A stretch of 52,802 nucleotides of DNA from Metamycoplasma hyosynoviae (GCF_004365165.1 NZ_SOCH01000006.1:19263-72064), one strand, 5' to 3'. Positions 1-9,184 are shown, numbered from the stretch's first letter. Notes: generated by a model not told the origin, from the sequence alone. Program-made: numbers and translations.

Positions 1-566
1 TTATCAAATAACAGTAACAAATATTTCACTTTTTGATTAAATTCAACTTGCTTTTTTTCAATCAAATCATCAATTGTTCCCATAATGTTAACTATGTGAT
101 GTTGTTTTTGCAAATCGGGAACAAAAATATTAATATCTTTTAAATCGTTTAAAAAGAGACAAGGTTGAGCAGCTCCCTTAATTCTTGTATTAATTGATAT
201 TTTCCCAGTGTTTGAATGAAAAAAATAATTAAGATATTCAGACAAGATAATTGAATTATTAGGTTTTAAAATAGCGACATTGCATTGAAATTCATAATTA
301 GGTTCCAAATCATTTATGCAAGCGGATTGACCAACTGTCCCTATTTTAGTAATAACAACATCTTTATATTCTGTTTTTGTTCTTTTTCTAATTTGAAGGA
401 AGGTATTATTATTGATTTTTCTATCATTATCATTAATAAATATTTTTCCTCCTTTAATATTTTTGCAACTTAATAAATAACTGCTGCCATTCTCATCATC
501 TATAACAGTTGAGTGGGTTCCATCAGTTATATTAATACATATATCATTTAACTTTTTATTAGCCAT
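1..566 (-). CDS. hsdS: Type I restriction-modification specificity subunit HsdS (5' part; gene continues beyond left edge)
   Basis: DNA-recognition subunit of a type I restriction-modification enzyme, setting which target HsdM/HsdR act on. Read on the minus strand from ATG at 566, the first ~189 residues are open and run off the window. Seen: a target-recognition-domain opening (MANKKLNDICINITDGTHS), an AAQPCLFLNDLKDI stretch, then the conserved turn into the central helix (QKQHHIVNIMGTIDDLIEKK). This is the usual TRD1-plus-first-conserved-helix order of HsdS. There is no ribosome binding site ahead of the ATG, because the upstream 6 bp lead straight into the opposite-strand hsdS half that starts at 573. 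The codons for QQHHIVN lie in a 21-bp inverted repeat shared with that half, so this N-terminal domain is probably exchangeable by inversion. Family call is strong; the total length is unknown. Confidence 0.88.
   Translation of the reverse strand, partial: MANKKLNDICINITDGTHSTVIDDENGSSYLLSCKNIKGGKIFINDNDRKINNNTFLQIRKRTKTEYKDVVITKIGTVGQSACINDLEPNYEFQCNVAILKPNNSIILSEYLNYFFHSNTGKISINTRIKGAAQPCLFLNDLKDINIFVPDLQKQHHIVNIMGTIDDLIEKKQVEFNQKVKYLLLLFD
86..106. repeat. Left inverted repeat of the hsdS switch
   Basis: A 21-bp sequence whose reverse complement occurs without mismatch at 1024-1044 (core CATCACATAGTTAAC). It lies over the codons for the QHHIVN motif at the boundary between the recognition domain and the conserved helix of the minus-strand hsdS, which is where a crossover would swap recognition domains while keeping the frame. 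Confidence 0.85.
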
Positions 567-572
567 AAAATT

Positions 573-1223
573 ATGAGAACATACAAAATTAAAGATTTAG
601 GAAAAGTAATAACAGGCAAAACACCTTCAACCAAAGTAAATATATTTTGGAATTCTAATGATTTCCCTTTTATTTGTCCACCTGATATTAAAAATAATAG
701 ATATATATCAAAAAGTATTAAATATATAAGTAACTATGCACTAAATAAATTCAATTCAATAAAATTGAAAGAAAATAGTATTGTTATTAGTTGCATAGGT
801 TATATAGGGTATGTTTCAATTACTAAAAAACTTAGTATTTCAAATCAACAAATTAATGCTATTACTAATATCAATAGAAATATAGTGTCAGAACTTTACT
901 TATATTATCTATTACTAACAAAAAAAGATTATTTCAATAGCATAGGGCAAAATGGAACAACAATGCCCATAATTAATAAAACACTATTTGAGAACATAGA
1001 ATTATCTATTCATTCTATTGAACAACAACATCACATAGTTAACACTATCCTTTATTTCATCTCTTTTTCTAAAATCTCTTTAACTTTTTCTTCTAGTTCC
1101 TTACCCTCCTTTATTAATTCAAACAATTCTGTAGAAGCTTTTCTAAGTTCATCTTGAATCTCTTCGGGTGACAATTTATTAGATTCATCTGCTCCTACAT
1201 ATCTTCCGGGATTTAAAGAATAA
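573..1223 (+). CDS. Opposite-strand (silent) HsdS recognition-domain cassette
   Basis: The frame opens at ATG 573 and, with TGA as Trp, closes at TAA 1221-1223. Only residues 1 to about 159 look like HsdS: it opens MRTYKIKDLGKVITGKTPST, typical of a type I target recognition domain, and ends with the turn SIEQQHHIVNTI. Beyond the repeat at 1024-1044 it simply reads the antisense of the hsdM 3' end, so the tail is not natural protein. It is transcribed against hsdM and has no evident promoter or ribosome site, which suits a stored cassette that becomes expressed when inverted behind hsdM. It could alternatively be a decayed hsdS. Confidence 0.75.
1024..1044. repeat. Right inverted repeat of the hsdS switch
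   Basis: Perfect inverted copy of 86-106, placed at the QQHHIVN codons of the plus-strand cassette and 7 bp past the hsdM stop codon. HsdM-derived transcripts would pass through it into whichever cassette is in the minus orientation. Confidence 0.85.
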
Positions 1224-2533
1224 TCATTCGATTTTATTTCTTCCAAACTTGCTTTTTTACAAAATCCTGGTATATCTTCTAATGTATTAGACTTAAAATC
1301 TTTATATGTTTTAACTATTTTATTAATATCTGCTTCTTCTAATACTCTAATTTTTCTATTTAAAAGCTTGCCCATAGAATCAGCATTTATAAATAAAATG
1401 TCAGTGTTAGTCTTTTCTTTATTTAGTACTCAACATTGAACTGAGATACTAACATTTGAGAATAATTTATTAGGTAAAGCTAATATAGCATCAATTTTTC
1501 CTGCTTCAATCATGGCTTTTCTAATTTTATAATCATCTTTCGTATTAGATGTAGTTGCACCGTTAGGCATAAGTATTGCAGCCTTACCATTATGTGAAAG
1601 TTTTGAATACATTAATGAAATTCAAGCATAATTTGCATTCTTCTCATCAGGTTTACCAAACTCTACTCATCTAGGGTCACCATCAAGATAAGGTTTTCAA
1701 TATTCTTTTAGATTATATGGTGGATTTGCAATAATGTAATCTGCTTTTAAATTTTTATGTAAATCATCAGTAAATGAATCAGCATTTCTATCTCCAAGAT
1801 TTCCTTCAAGACCACGAATAGCCAAATTCATCTTAGCCATCTTTCATGTTCCTGGATTAGATTCTTGACCATAAATTGAAATGTTGTCGATTAATCCTTG
1901 ATGTTTTTTTACAAATTTTGAACATTGTACAAACATTCCGCCCGAACCGCAACAAGGGTCATATACTCTTCCTTTATAAGGTTCAAGTATATCAACCATA
2001 AGTTCTACTAATGATTTAGGCGTAAAGAATTCACCACCTTTGGTTGCAATATGTTTAGCAAATTCTCCAACATAATATTCATATACTTGACCAAAAAAAT
2101 CACCATCAGCATCTTCCATATTTAGGTGATTAGTAAAAAAGTCAACTAATTCACCTAATGCATTTTTATCCAAATCACTTTTAGAATAAGTCTTAGGTAA
2201 TATTCCCTTTAATTGATTATTATTTTTTTCGAGTTCTATAAATGCATTATCAATTACTTGACCTAAATCAACCTGCTTAGAATGTGATGCTACATAACTT
2301 CATAGTGAATTTTTAGGTACAATAAAAACATGGTCGGCAATATAATAATCATCTTCTTTTTCACTACCATCACCATTTTTCTTTAATTCATTATATTTGG
2401 CAATGTATTTATCACTAACATATTTTAAGAAAACAAGCCCTAAAACTACATTTTTATAATCAGCCGGGTCTACTTTATCTCTAAGTTTTTCAGCTGCTTT
2501 TCATAAAATATTTTCATCAATAATTTGAGACAT
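1052..2533 (-). CDS. hsdM: Type I restriction-modification DNA methyltransferase subunit HsdM
   Basis: N6-adenine methyltransferase subunit of the type I enzyme, 493 aa, near the usual ~500. Seen: an N-terminal helical HsdM domain (MSQIIDENILWKAAEKL), then SAM-binding motif I DPCCGSGGMF, catalytic motif IV NPPY, and a C-terminal helical tail rich in Glu/Lys. Several Trp codons are TGA, breaking the frame under the standard code; reading code 4 gives one continuous ORF. The start at 2533 gives the family N-terminus. The stop lies 7 bp from the right repeat of the putative hsdS switch, and the expressed hsdS lies further downstream on the same strand, so cotranscription is likely. No hsdR is visible in the window. 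Confidence 0.95.
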
Positions 2534-2844
2534 TATTTATTTTTCCACTCTCTTTCAAACTCCATTCAATGTTTTTATAATAAATTTATTTAATCAGTTT
2601 CTTTTATAACTTATTTTATCAATTAAATTGATAATAGTTTTTATCAAAATTGTATTAATTAATTTTACTATGAAAACGCAACTTTTACTTAAATGAAGGT
2701 TATGCTATTTTTATTTTTTTCTTATTGCAAATAATAAAAACACTAATTTATAATGTTATGTAAATTAGTGAACTTCATAATTATTTATGTTAATGATTAT
2801 TGTTTAAATTACGTTTTAAATTTAATACATTGAAAATTAGGTGT

Positions 2845-2866
2845 TGTCCAAAATTTAAGGGTTTGA
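2845..2866 (+). repeat. IS-end-like motif, copy 1
   Basis: TGTCCAAAATTTAAGGG followed by TTTGA. Near-identical copies occur at 22494-22513 and, inverted, at 25675-25695, always between genes. The form resembles the terminal inverted repeat of an insertion sequence, but no transposase is nearby; probably remnants. Confidence 0.4.
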
Positions 2867-2978
2867 TTGAAAAAAAATAGATTAAATAAATTTATCTTTG
2901 CAAGATGAACAACTTCCTAAACTTAATATAATATTTACTTTTTTTACCCTTCTTATAGTGTTTTTTTTATAAGGCGGA

Positions 2979-2984
2979 TATAAT
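2979..2984 (+). promoter_or_regulatory. -10 element (TATAAT) for the gene at 3008
   Basis: TATAAT sits 23 bp before the ATG at 3008, with the ribosome site AAGGAG (from 2991) between them. No clear -35 box, as is common in mycoplasmas. Confidence 0.6.
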
Positions 2985-3007
2985 TAAATTAAGGAGAGAA
3001 AAATTAT

Positions 3008-3889
3008 ATGTATTCAAATTTATCGACTTTTGACAATTTTTCGATACTTTTAGAATTAAATAGAAACAAAGAATTAAGAAAAAAGACAAAACCACAAGGA
3101 TTATTTTTCTTAAACATTGTTAATGTTTTTATATTCTTTGGCATACTTCTATTTAATATTATTTATTATTATACTATTACCAAGAAAGCATCATCTGATG
3201 ATTTTAGTAAAAATAGTAAAGTGTTTTTACTTATAAAATTAACAATTTTATTTGTATTTTACTTATTTAACACATTTTTAATTGGAACTTTGTTGCATAA
3301 AAAATTAGATCTTCTAAAAGAAGAAAATATTGAATATTTGAATTCAAAAGGTTATTACTTGATTTATTGTTATTTAAACAATACAAAAATAAACCGTATA
3401 AACTTTTTGAACAAAATTTTTAACACTACCATTTGAATTTATTATCTTTCAATGGAAGTTATGGCATTTTCTAGTGCTAAATTACATGCGGATAATATAA
3501 GAATTGCAAATACTTTTGCAATCATATTTTTGGTTAAATTATTTGTAAATTTTGTTTCGCCTTTTATTTTATATGCCAAAATATTTGAAACTAATCCAAA
3601 ATGTAAATTAAATTCGACTATTGGTAATTTTGTTTCAGCACTTTGAATTTATATCTATTTTTGATTTTATGGAACATTGTTTGTACTATTTAACTATTTA
3701 ACAATTTATTTTAGTGTAAGTAAAATGTCATTTGTTTCACTAATTTATGCAACGCTTTTCACATTACCCTTTTTCTATTTTGCAAAGGTTGTTGCACTTT
3801 TGGTGTTATATAGAAAAGAACAAAGTAAATTAAAATATTTATTCATCTTCTTACCATTATTTATATTTCCACTGCCATCTGTAAAATAA
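3008..3889 (+). CDS. Polytopic membrane protein of unknown function
   Basis: 293 aa, unrecognised. It begins with a short polar segment, then shows about six or seven hydrophobic stretches, for example FFLNIVNVFIFFGILLFNII near residue 40, LLIKLTILFVFYLFNTFLIG near 80-100, and two more near the C-terminus (LFTLPFFYFAKVVALLVLY and LFIFLPLFIFPLP). Internal TGA codons are Trp. Good promoter (2979) and ribosome site support the start. Two genes follow on the same strand: an unknown soluble protein and a lipoprotein. This suggests a cell-envelope role, but the 129-bp gap to the next gene carries its own -10-like GATATAAT, so they may not be one operon. Confidence 0.75.
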
Positions 3890-4018
3890 AATAATACTTG
3901 TTATTACCACTAAATTGTTATTTATTGGCATTTTTATTTGTCTTTAATGTTATAACTAAATCATCAGACAAAACCTTAAATTAGTTATTGATATAATTTT
4001 ATATATATAGGAGATTAA

Positions 4019-4624
4019 ATGATATTGTTAACAAACCAAATAGTTTATGAACAAAAATTAGAGATATATGAAAAATATGATAAATTAAAAGTTGAAGTCA
4101 TTGAAAAAGTTCCATGATTAAGACAGATGAGTGAATATTTCTTTTTTCAATCATTAGTATTTACAATTGGAACAATGCATAATGAAAGATGGTTAAAAAA
4201 TTTATTTATTAAAATAGATAAAAAAATACTTGAATTTATCATTACGTGAGATGAATCTATTGTAAATTACAAATATTATACTGTTGGTCAATTACAAGTT
4301 GCAATAAATAAAATAGATGAAGTTATTGAATTGCTTGGTCCAAAATTAAATAAATTAAAGCAAGCTTGTCCTCCGCCGGTACTTAAACATTGAACATATG
4401 CAAATGACTTATATGAATTTTTTACTAAAGAAAAATCAAAATTAGTTGACTATAGAAGTTCTTATATAAGTTCACGTATAAAACGTTTTGGTGGTTCGCT
4501 AATATTAAGAAATAATAATGATATAGTTCAACCTTCATATAGAATTTTATTTGAATCATTAGATCCAAGAATTATTATAAATCCTCAGGATGGTTCAATT
4601 ATAGAAATAAGAGAAGGTTTGTAA
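4019..4624 (+). CDS. Conserved-looking hypothetical protein, soluble
   Basis: 201 aa with no recognised family. The frame starts MILLTNQIVYEQKLEIYEKY and ends IIEIREGL; TGA occurs as Trp in EKVPW and ITWDE. There is no signal peptide or membrane segment, and the composition is that of a mixed alpha/beta cytoplasmic protein. Ribosome site AGGAG lies 6 bp ahead of the ATG, and a TATAAT-like box is near 3990. Its stop is 1 bp from the start of the lipoprotein gene at 4626, so the two are translationally coupled and probably act together. Not in the standard-code frame set because of its TGA codons; the code 4 reading is unambiguous. Confidence 0.7.
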
Positions 4625-4625
4625 T

Positions 4626-5471
4626 ATGAGCTTAAAGAAAAATGTTATTTTTACATTATCAATATCCTCATTACCTGTATTACCGTTAACTTTAATATCT
4701 TGTTCAAATACAAAAGAAATAACTTCTTTGATTACCAAACTAGAAGATCAAAATCTTGATTTATTTACATTGAATATAACTAATTCCTTTGGAAATTTAA
4801 TTGATACTTCTAATAATAAAAGTTGATTTGAAGAAAATAAACCACTATTTGCAAGTGCTGTATCATTAGCTAGCGGGCTAAATAATTTGCCAAAGAATGT
4901 AAGTGAAAAAGAATATGCAAATCTAAAGAAAAACTTTTTAAATTTCTTTTATGATAGCAAAATAAAAGATGATTTAACTAATGATCAATTAAACGAAATG
5001 ATAAAAGAAAAAGGTTTTTCTGATGTTATTAGAAAAAATAGTTTGATAGTATTAAATACACACAAAGAATACACTGAATTTACTAAACCATTTTGAGAAA
5101 ATAATGCAACACTTGACAAAATAAAAGCAAATTTAGATAAAAAATACACCAAAGAATATTTTGATACTAAGTCTGTTATTTTGATTGCTAATGTTCCTAA
5201 AATAATAGCTGATTTTTCAGAAGAGAACAATGCGGTTATAGGTTTTGATGTTCAAAATGTTACAATGCATAAAACTAGCAAAAAAGTTTCATTGAATTTA
5301 AATATTTCTCATTACTTACAAACAAAATCTTCAAATAATAATCAAAGTTCAAATTTAATTTCCAATAATTTCACCATTGAAATAAAGAAAACTGAGTTAA
5401 GCAATATTTCCAAAATTTGAGTCAATGGAAATATAAACAATATAGGTTGATTTAGCCAATACAAAAAATAA
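4626..5471 (+). CDS. Surface lipoprotein, unknown function
   Basis: 281 aa. It carries a lipoprotein signal peptide: basic start MSLKKN, hydrophobic core, and lipobox LISC with Cys26 as the expected lipidated residue. The rest is hydrophilic, Asn/Lys/Ser-rich and likely exposed on the outside of the cell. No family recognised; it is unrelated by eye to the three large paralogous lipoproteins elsewhere in this window. Starts 1 bp after the previous gene and ends just before an intrinsic terminator. Confidence 0.8.
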
Positions 5472-5498
5472 TTTCTCATATATATAAGAATTATAAGA

Positions 5499-5528
5499 AT
5501 CACTAAATTGCATTTGGTGGTTTTTTAT
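5499..5528 (+). terminator. Intrinsic terminator after the lipoprotein gene
   Basis: CACTAAAT and ATTTGGTG pair (one G-T) around a short TGC-containing loop and are followed by TTTTTT. Confidence 0.75.
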
Positions 5529-5631
5529 TTCACTACAACCTAGCATCCTCTATTATTTCTAAGTCCCAAAACTAAAGTATTTGTGATAAAATAAGTTAGA
5601 CAAATATCAATAATGATTTATTGAGGCACAT

Positions 5632-6897
5632 ATGAAACAAATTAAAAAAGATAATTTATTAAAAAACATTAAGTTAGAAGAATATTTAAAAACCACTCCA
5701 AATGTAGAAGGATATTTTGGTGAATATGGTGGAAATTATTTGGATGATGAAATGAAAGTTATTTTTCAAACTCTTGCAAACGAGTATGCAAAAATATCAC
5801 AAAGTTCATTTTTTAAAGAAGAATTAAATGCGATTAGAAAAAATCTTCAAGGGCGTCCAACACCGATTTATTTTTGCAAGAATTTAAGTGCCAAAATTGG
5901 AAAAGTTAAAATCTTTTTAAAACGTGAAGATTTAAATGAAGGTGGTTCACATAAGTTTAATCACTGCATCGCAGAAGCATTGATTGCTAAAATGTTAGGT
6001 AAAAAGAAAATTATTGCTGAAACTGGAGCAGGTTCTCATGGAGCTGCTATTGCAGCGGCTGCAGCTCATTTTGGATTAGAATGTGAAATTCATATGGGTA
6101 AAATTGATATTGAAAAGCAAAGACCTAATGTTGAAAAAATGCAAATTTTAGGGGCTAAAATAATCCCTGTAACGCATGGTAATCAAACACTAAAAGAAGC
6201 AGTAGATTCAGCTTTTGAAAGTTATAAAAAAGAATACAAGACCGCAATGTATTGCATCGGTTCAACCGTAGGCCCTCATCCCTTTCCTAAAATGATAAGA
6301 GATTTTCAGATGTGTATAGGAGAAGAATCTAAAGAACAATTTGCTGCTCAATACAATAAACTTCCTGATTATGTTATAGCTTGTGTTGGTGGTGGTTCTA
6401 ATTCAGCTGGAAGTTTTATTCCCTTTTTATTTAGCGATACTAAATTAATTGGAGTTGAACCTTTAGGTAAAGGTTCGGGTGAAGGTGAAAATGCGGCTAC
6501 TCTTAATTTTGGTAAAGATGGAATTTTGCACGGTTTTAAATCAATTTTATTGCAAAATCAAAATGGAGAACCTTCGCCAGTTTATTCAATCGCATCAGGT
6601 TTAGATTATCCATCAGTTGGTCCAGAACATGCTTATTTAAAGAAAAATAAATTAGTTGAATATGTTGCGATTGATGATGCTGATGCACTAGAAGCTTTTT
6701 TAATGCTAGCTAATAGTGAAGGTATAATTCCAGCAATAGAATCATCGCATGCTCTTGCTTATGCTATAAAACTTGCAAAACAGCATAAAGATAAAGACAT
6801 TGACATTTTAGTTACCTTATCAGGTAAAGGAGATAAGGATCTAGAATTTTTGTTAAGTGAATATAGCAAAGAAATAAAAGCATTTAGAAATAGATAA
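5632..6897 (+). CDS. trpB: Tryptophan synthase beta chain, stand-alone
   Basis: PLP enzyme that condenses indole with L-serine to give L-tryptophan; normally works with TrpA. 421 aa, full length. Seen: substrate/PLP region GRPTPIYF; PLP lysine K108 in GGSHKFN (family usually GGAHKTN); catalytic Glu130 in AETGAGSHG (the Gln of GAGQHG is Ser here); phosphate-binding CVGGGSNS near 250; SGLDYPSVGP near 321; ESSHALAYA near 370; LSGKGDKD near 396. Good GAGG ribosome site ahead of ATG 5632. The protein contains no Trp residue at all and therefore no TGA codon, unlike most long genes here. No trpA or other trp gene is visible, and classical mycoplasmas lack this pathway, so transfer and indole salvage are the likely story (inference). 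Confidence 0.92.
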   Translation: MKQIKKDNLLKNIKLEEYLKTTPNVEGYFGEYGGNYLDDEMKVIFQTLANEYAKISQSSFFKEELNAIRKNLQGRPTPIYFCKNLSAKIGKVKIFLKREDLNEGGSHKFNHCIAEALIAKMLGKKKIIAETGAGSHGAAIAAAAAHFGLECEIHMGKIDIEKQRPNVEKMQILGAKIIPVTHGNQTLKEAVDSAFESYKKEYKTAMYCIGSTVGPHPFPKMIRDFQMCIGEESKEQFAAQYNKLPDYVIACVGGGSNSAGSFIPFLFSDTKLIGVEPLGKGSGEGENAATLNFGKDGILHGFKSILLQNQNGEPSPVYSIASGLDYPSVGPEHAYLKKNKLVEYVAIDDADALEAFLMLANSEGIIPAIESSHALAYAIKLAKQHKDKDIDILVTLSGKGDKDLEFLLSEYSKEIKAFRNR

Positions 6898-6925
6898 ATG
6901 CTAGTCATTATAAGATTAGACAAAT

Positions 6926-6966
6926 AAAAAAGCTTTATTGGGTTATTCGCCTTTTAAAGCTTTTTT
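6926..6966. terminator. Bidirectional terminator between trpB and the DJ-1 gene
   Basis: AAAAAAGCTTT (6926-6936) pairs with AAAGCTTTTTT (6956-6966); it has a U-run on either strand and overlaps the last codons of the convergent DJ-1-family gene. Confidence 0.8.
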
Positions 6967-7500
6967 ATATTTTGCAACTTCTTCAAGATTGTTTTTGAAA
7001 AGTGTTTCGAGAATTTTAAATGCAAATTCAAAAGTAGCATAAGGACTACGTCCTGTTACAATGTTTCCATCTACTGTAGCAAGTGCTTCGGTTCTTTTTG
7101 CACCAAATAAAAAAGGTGTGTCGATTGGATAAGAACTATATGAAATATTGTCATCAATGATTTTGTTTTCATATAAAACATTAGGAGCATCACAAATTGC
7201 AAAGATATATTTTTGTTTGTTAGCTCTGAATTTTTTGATTATTTCAATAGATTTAGTGTCTTTTCTTAATGTTTGTGCGCCTTTACCACCAGGAATAAAA
7301 ATGGCGTCATATTCATCAAAATTAAAGGTATGTTCTACATCAAGTTTTAAAACATTGCATTGACCAACAACTTGTTTTATTGTAGAATCGGGATTATAAA
7401 TTGTGATTTTAGAAATGCTAGGTCATTTGCTTAAAATAGCAAGTGTGGTGCCAAGTTCTATATCATTAAAATGATTATGTACTAATACTAATATTTTCAT
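6943..7500 (-). CDS. DJ-1/PfpI family protein
   Basis: 185-aa single-domain member of the DJ-1/PfpI (class I glutamine amidotransferase-like) fold. Members act as glyoxalases/deglycases, chaperones or redox sensors, and the exact role cannot be read from sequence. Seen: N-terminal strand MKILVLVHNHFNDIEL with the family's conserved Glu, IPGGKGAQTL (oxyanion-type glycine turn) near residue 70, and the nucleophile-elbow Cys in FAICDAP near 105. A conserved TGRSPYATFEFA segment follows. ATG at 7500 and argS stops 16 bp upstream on the same strand, so it is probably cotranscribed downstream of argS. Confidence 0.85.
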
Positions 7501-7516
7501 AAATTTTAGTTATTTA

Positions 7517-9142
7517 TTACATTTTTTCAGGAATGTCTAAGTCCATTAAAGCCATAGCGTTTGCTAAAACAGTTTTTGTAGCAAGTACTAATGCTACTAA
7601 ACTTTCTTCATTTTTGTCGCCTATAACTTTAGTGTTTGAATAAAATGAGTTAAATGAATTAGCTAGTTTTAATAAATAGTGAGGAAGCAAGTTAACTTTA
7701 TAAGTTTTTGCCATTGTTTCAATTAAATCAGGATATTCTAGTAAGTCATTAACTAGTTTTTTGGTGTATTTGTCTTCAAGCGATTTAGCAGTAGGGTTTT
7801 TATATTTTACTTTGCTTAATAATTGGCAACAACGAGCGTGAGCATATTTGATGATGTACATTGGGTTAGTTTCGTTTGCATCATTAACTTTAGCAATATC
7901 AAAATCAATTTTTGAATTATAAGATCTTTCAATTAAAAAGAAACGAATAGCATCTTTTCCAACAAGATCAAGTAGTTCATAAAGAGTAAGTGAAGTTCCT
8001 AAACGCTTAGACATTTTAACTTCTTTACCATCTTTTACAACTCTTAGTAGTTGGAATAAAATCATTTCAATTTGATCTCTTCTGTATCCTAGATCTTCAA
8101 ATGAAAATTTTACACGTTCAACATATCCAGAGTGGTCAGCTCCTCAGATATCAATGATCTTACCGTGCTTTTTATCTTTAAGTTCTTCAAATTTTTGCGC
8201 GTGGTAGGCAATATCAGCACATAGATAAGTAGAATCACCATTACTTTTAATAATAACTCTATCTTTATCGTCTTTCCCGCCTTTTGTTGTAGCTAGTCAA
8301 GTAGCACCATCTTTTTTATAAGTTGTTTTTAACTTATTGATATAAGGTCATACACGATTAAGTTTATATTGTTCGGTTTCTGAAGTATATAAGTCAAATC
8401 ATACATTAAAACGTTGTAAATCGATTTCAATGTATTTAAGAGCAATTTTTCTTCCGTATTCTCTGAAAAAGTCTCTAATTTCATCAGTATAAGCTACACC
8501 TTTGTATTTATCTTTATATTCTTTATAAAATTCCTTGACAAAGTCAATTATATCTCCACCACGGTAGCAATCTTCTGGCATTGGAAAATCTTTATCAAAG
8601 ATTTGTTGGTATCTACTATAAATAGAAGATGCTAAATTATTCATTTGATTTCCATAATCATTTACCAAATACTCACGAATTACCCTATGACCTGCTTTTT
8701 CAAGAACATTACATAATGTAGCACCAATAGCTGCATTTCTAGCATGTCCAATGTGTAATCTTCCAGTAGGATTTGCTGAAACAAATTCTACATTGATTGC
8801 ACCTTTTTTAACAGTCGCACTTCCGAATTTATCTTTTAATTTGTTGATTGTATTAACTGCATCTACAATTTCATTATTAGTTACTCAGAAATTAATAAAT
8901 CCAGGTAAAGCAGCTTCTACTTTGGAAATTACAGGAGATTTTTCTGCTTCAATAAGTTTACAAAACTCATTTGCAATTTCAATTGCAGGTTTTTTTAGTT
9001 CTTTTTGAAGCAATAAAGGTAAATTAGTTGAAAAGTCTCCGTGGTTTTTTGATTCGGTTAAAGTGATATCTTTTTGTATATTTAATTTTGAAAGTGTCTT
9101 CGCCAAAATGGCAATAATCATTTGTTTAGTACTTGTGTTCAT
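7517..9142 (-). CDS. argS: Arginyl-tRNA synthetase
   Basis: Class I synthetase that charges tRNA-Arg, cytoplasmic, 541 aa (normal length for the family). Seen: N-terminal Add-1-type domain, signature [16 protein letters not shown] carrying HIGH, the KMSKR loop ([10 protein letters not shown]), and the C-terminal all-helical DALR anticodon-binding domain ending LDIPEKM. Several Trp residues are TGA. ATG at 9142 has no ribosome binding site and lies about 10 bp from a TATAAT box, so its mRNA is probably leaderless. Divergent from cysS. Confidence 0.96.
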
Positions 9143-9151
9143 AGTATATAA

Positions 9152-9157
9152 ATTATA
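9152..9157 (-). promoter_or_regulatory. -10 element of argS
   Basis: TATAAT on the minus strand, ending 10 bp before the argS ATG; implies a transcript starting at or within a few bases of the start codon. Confidence 0.55.
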
Positions 9158-9178
9158 ATATATTTACCAATTTTAAAA

Positions 9179-9184
9179 TATAAT
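9179..9184 (+). promoter_or_regulatory. -10 element of cysS
   Basis: TATAAT on the plus strand, ending 8 bp before the cysS ATG; no Shine-Dalgarno sequence follows. The 50-bp argS/cysS gap therefore holds two back-to-back promoters. Confidence 0.55.

Larger units (their letters stand above)
86..1044. other. Putative invertible DNA segment exchanging HsdS recognition domains
   Basis: The segment contains two HsdS recognition-domain cassettes head to head (starts at 566 on minus and 573 on plus) and ends in the 21-bp inverted repeat. Inversion would fuse the plus-strand cassette in frame to the hsdS body beyond position 86 and park the current cassette on the other strand. Invertible hsd loci of this design are known in Mycoplasma pulmonis and other bacteria; that this one inverts is inference. 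No recombinase gene is visible in the window. Confidence 0.7.
2534..3007. other. Intergenic region between divergent hsdM and membrane protein gene
   Basis: 474 bp without a supportable gene on either strand. It holds the upstream region of hsdM, an insertion-sequence-end-like motif at 2845-2866, and the promoter and ribosome binding site of the gene at 3008. Confidence 0.6.

Noticed and set aside
1052-2533. hsdM as a frameshifted pseudogene
   Set aside because: Interruptions are all TGA codons, read as Trp in this organism; frame is continuous from 2533 to 1052.
4985-5230. Minus-strand open frame inside the lipoprotein gene
   Set aside because: No ribosome site, hydrophobic antisense-type composition, and fully covered by a better-supported plus-strand lipoprotein.
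5540-5585. TTCTAAGTCCCAAAACTAAAG as a fourth IS-end-like copy
   Set aside because: Shares only TCTAAG-CCC with the 25671 region; the diagnostic TCCAAAATT core is missing.
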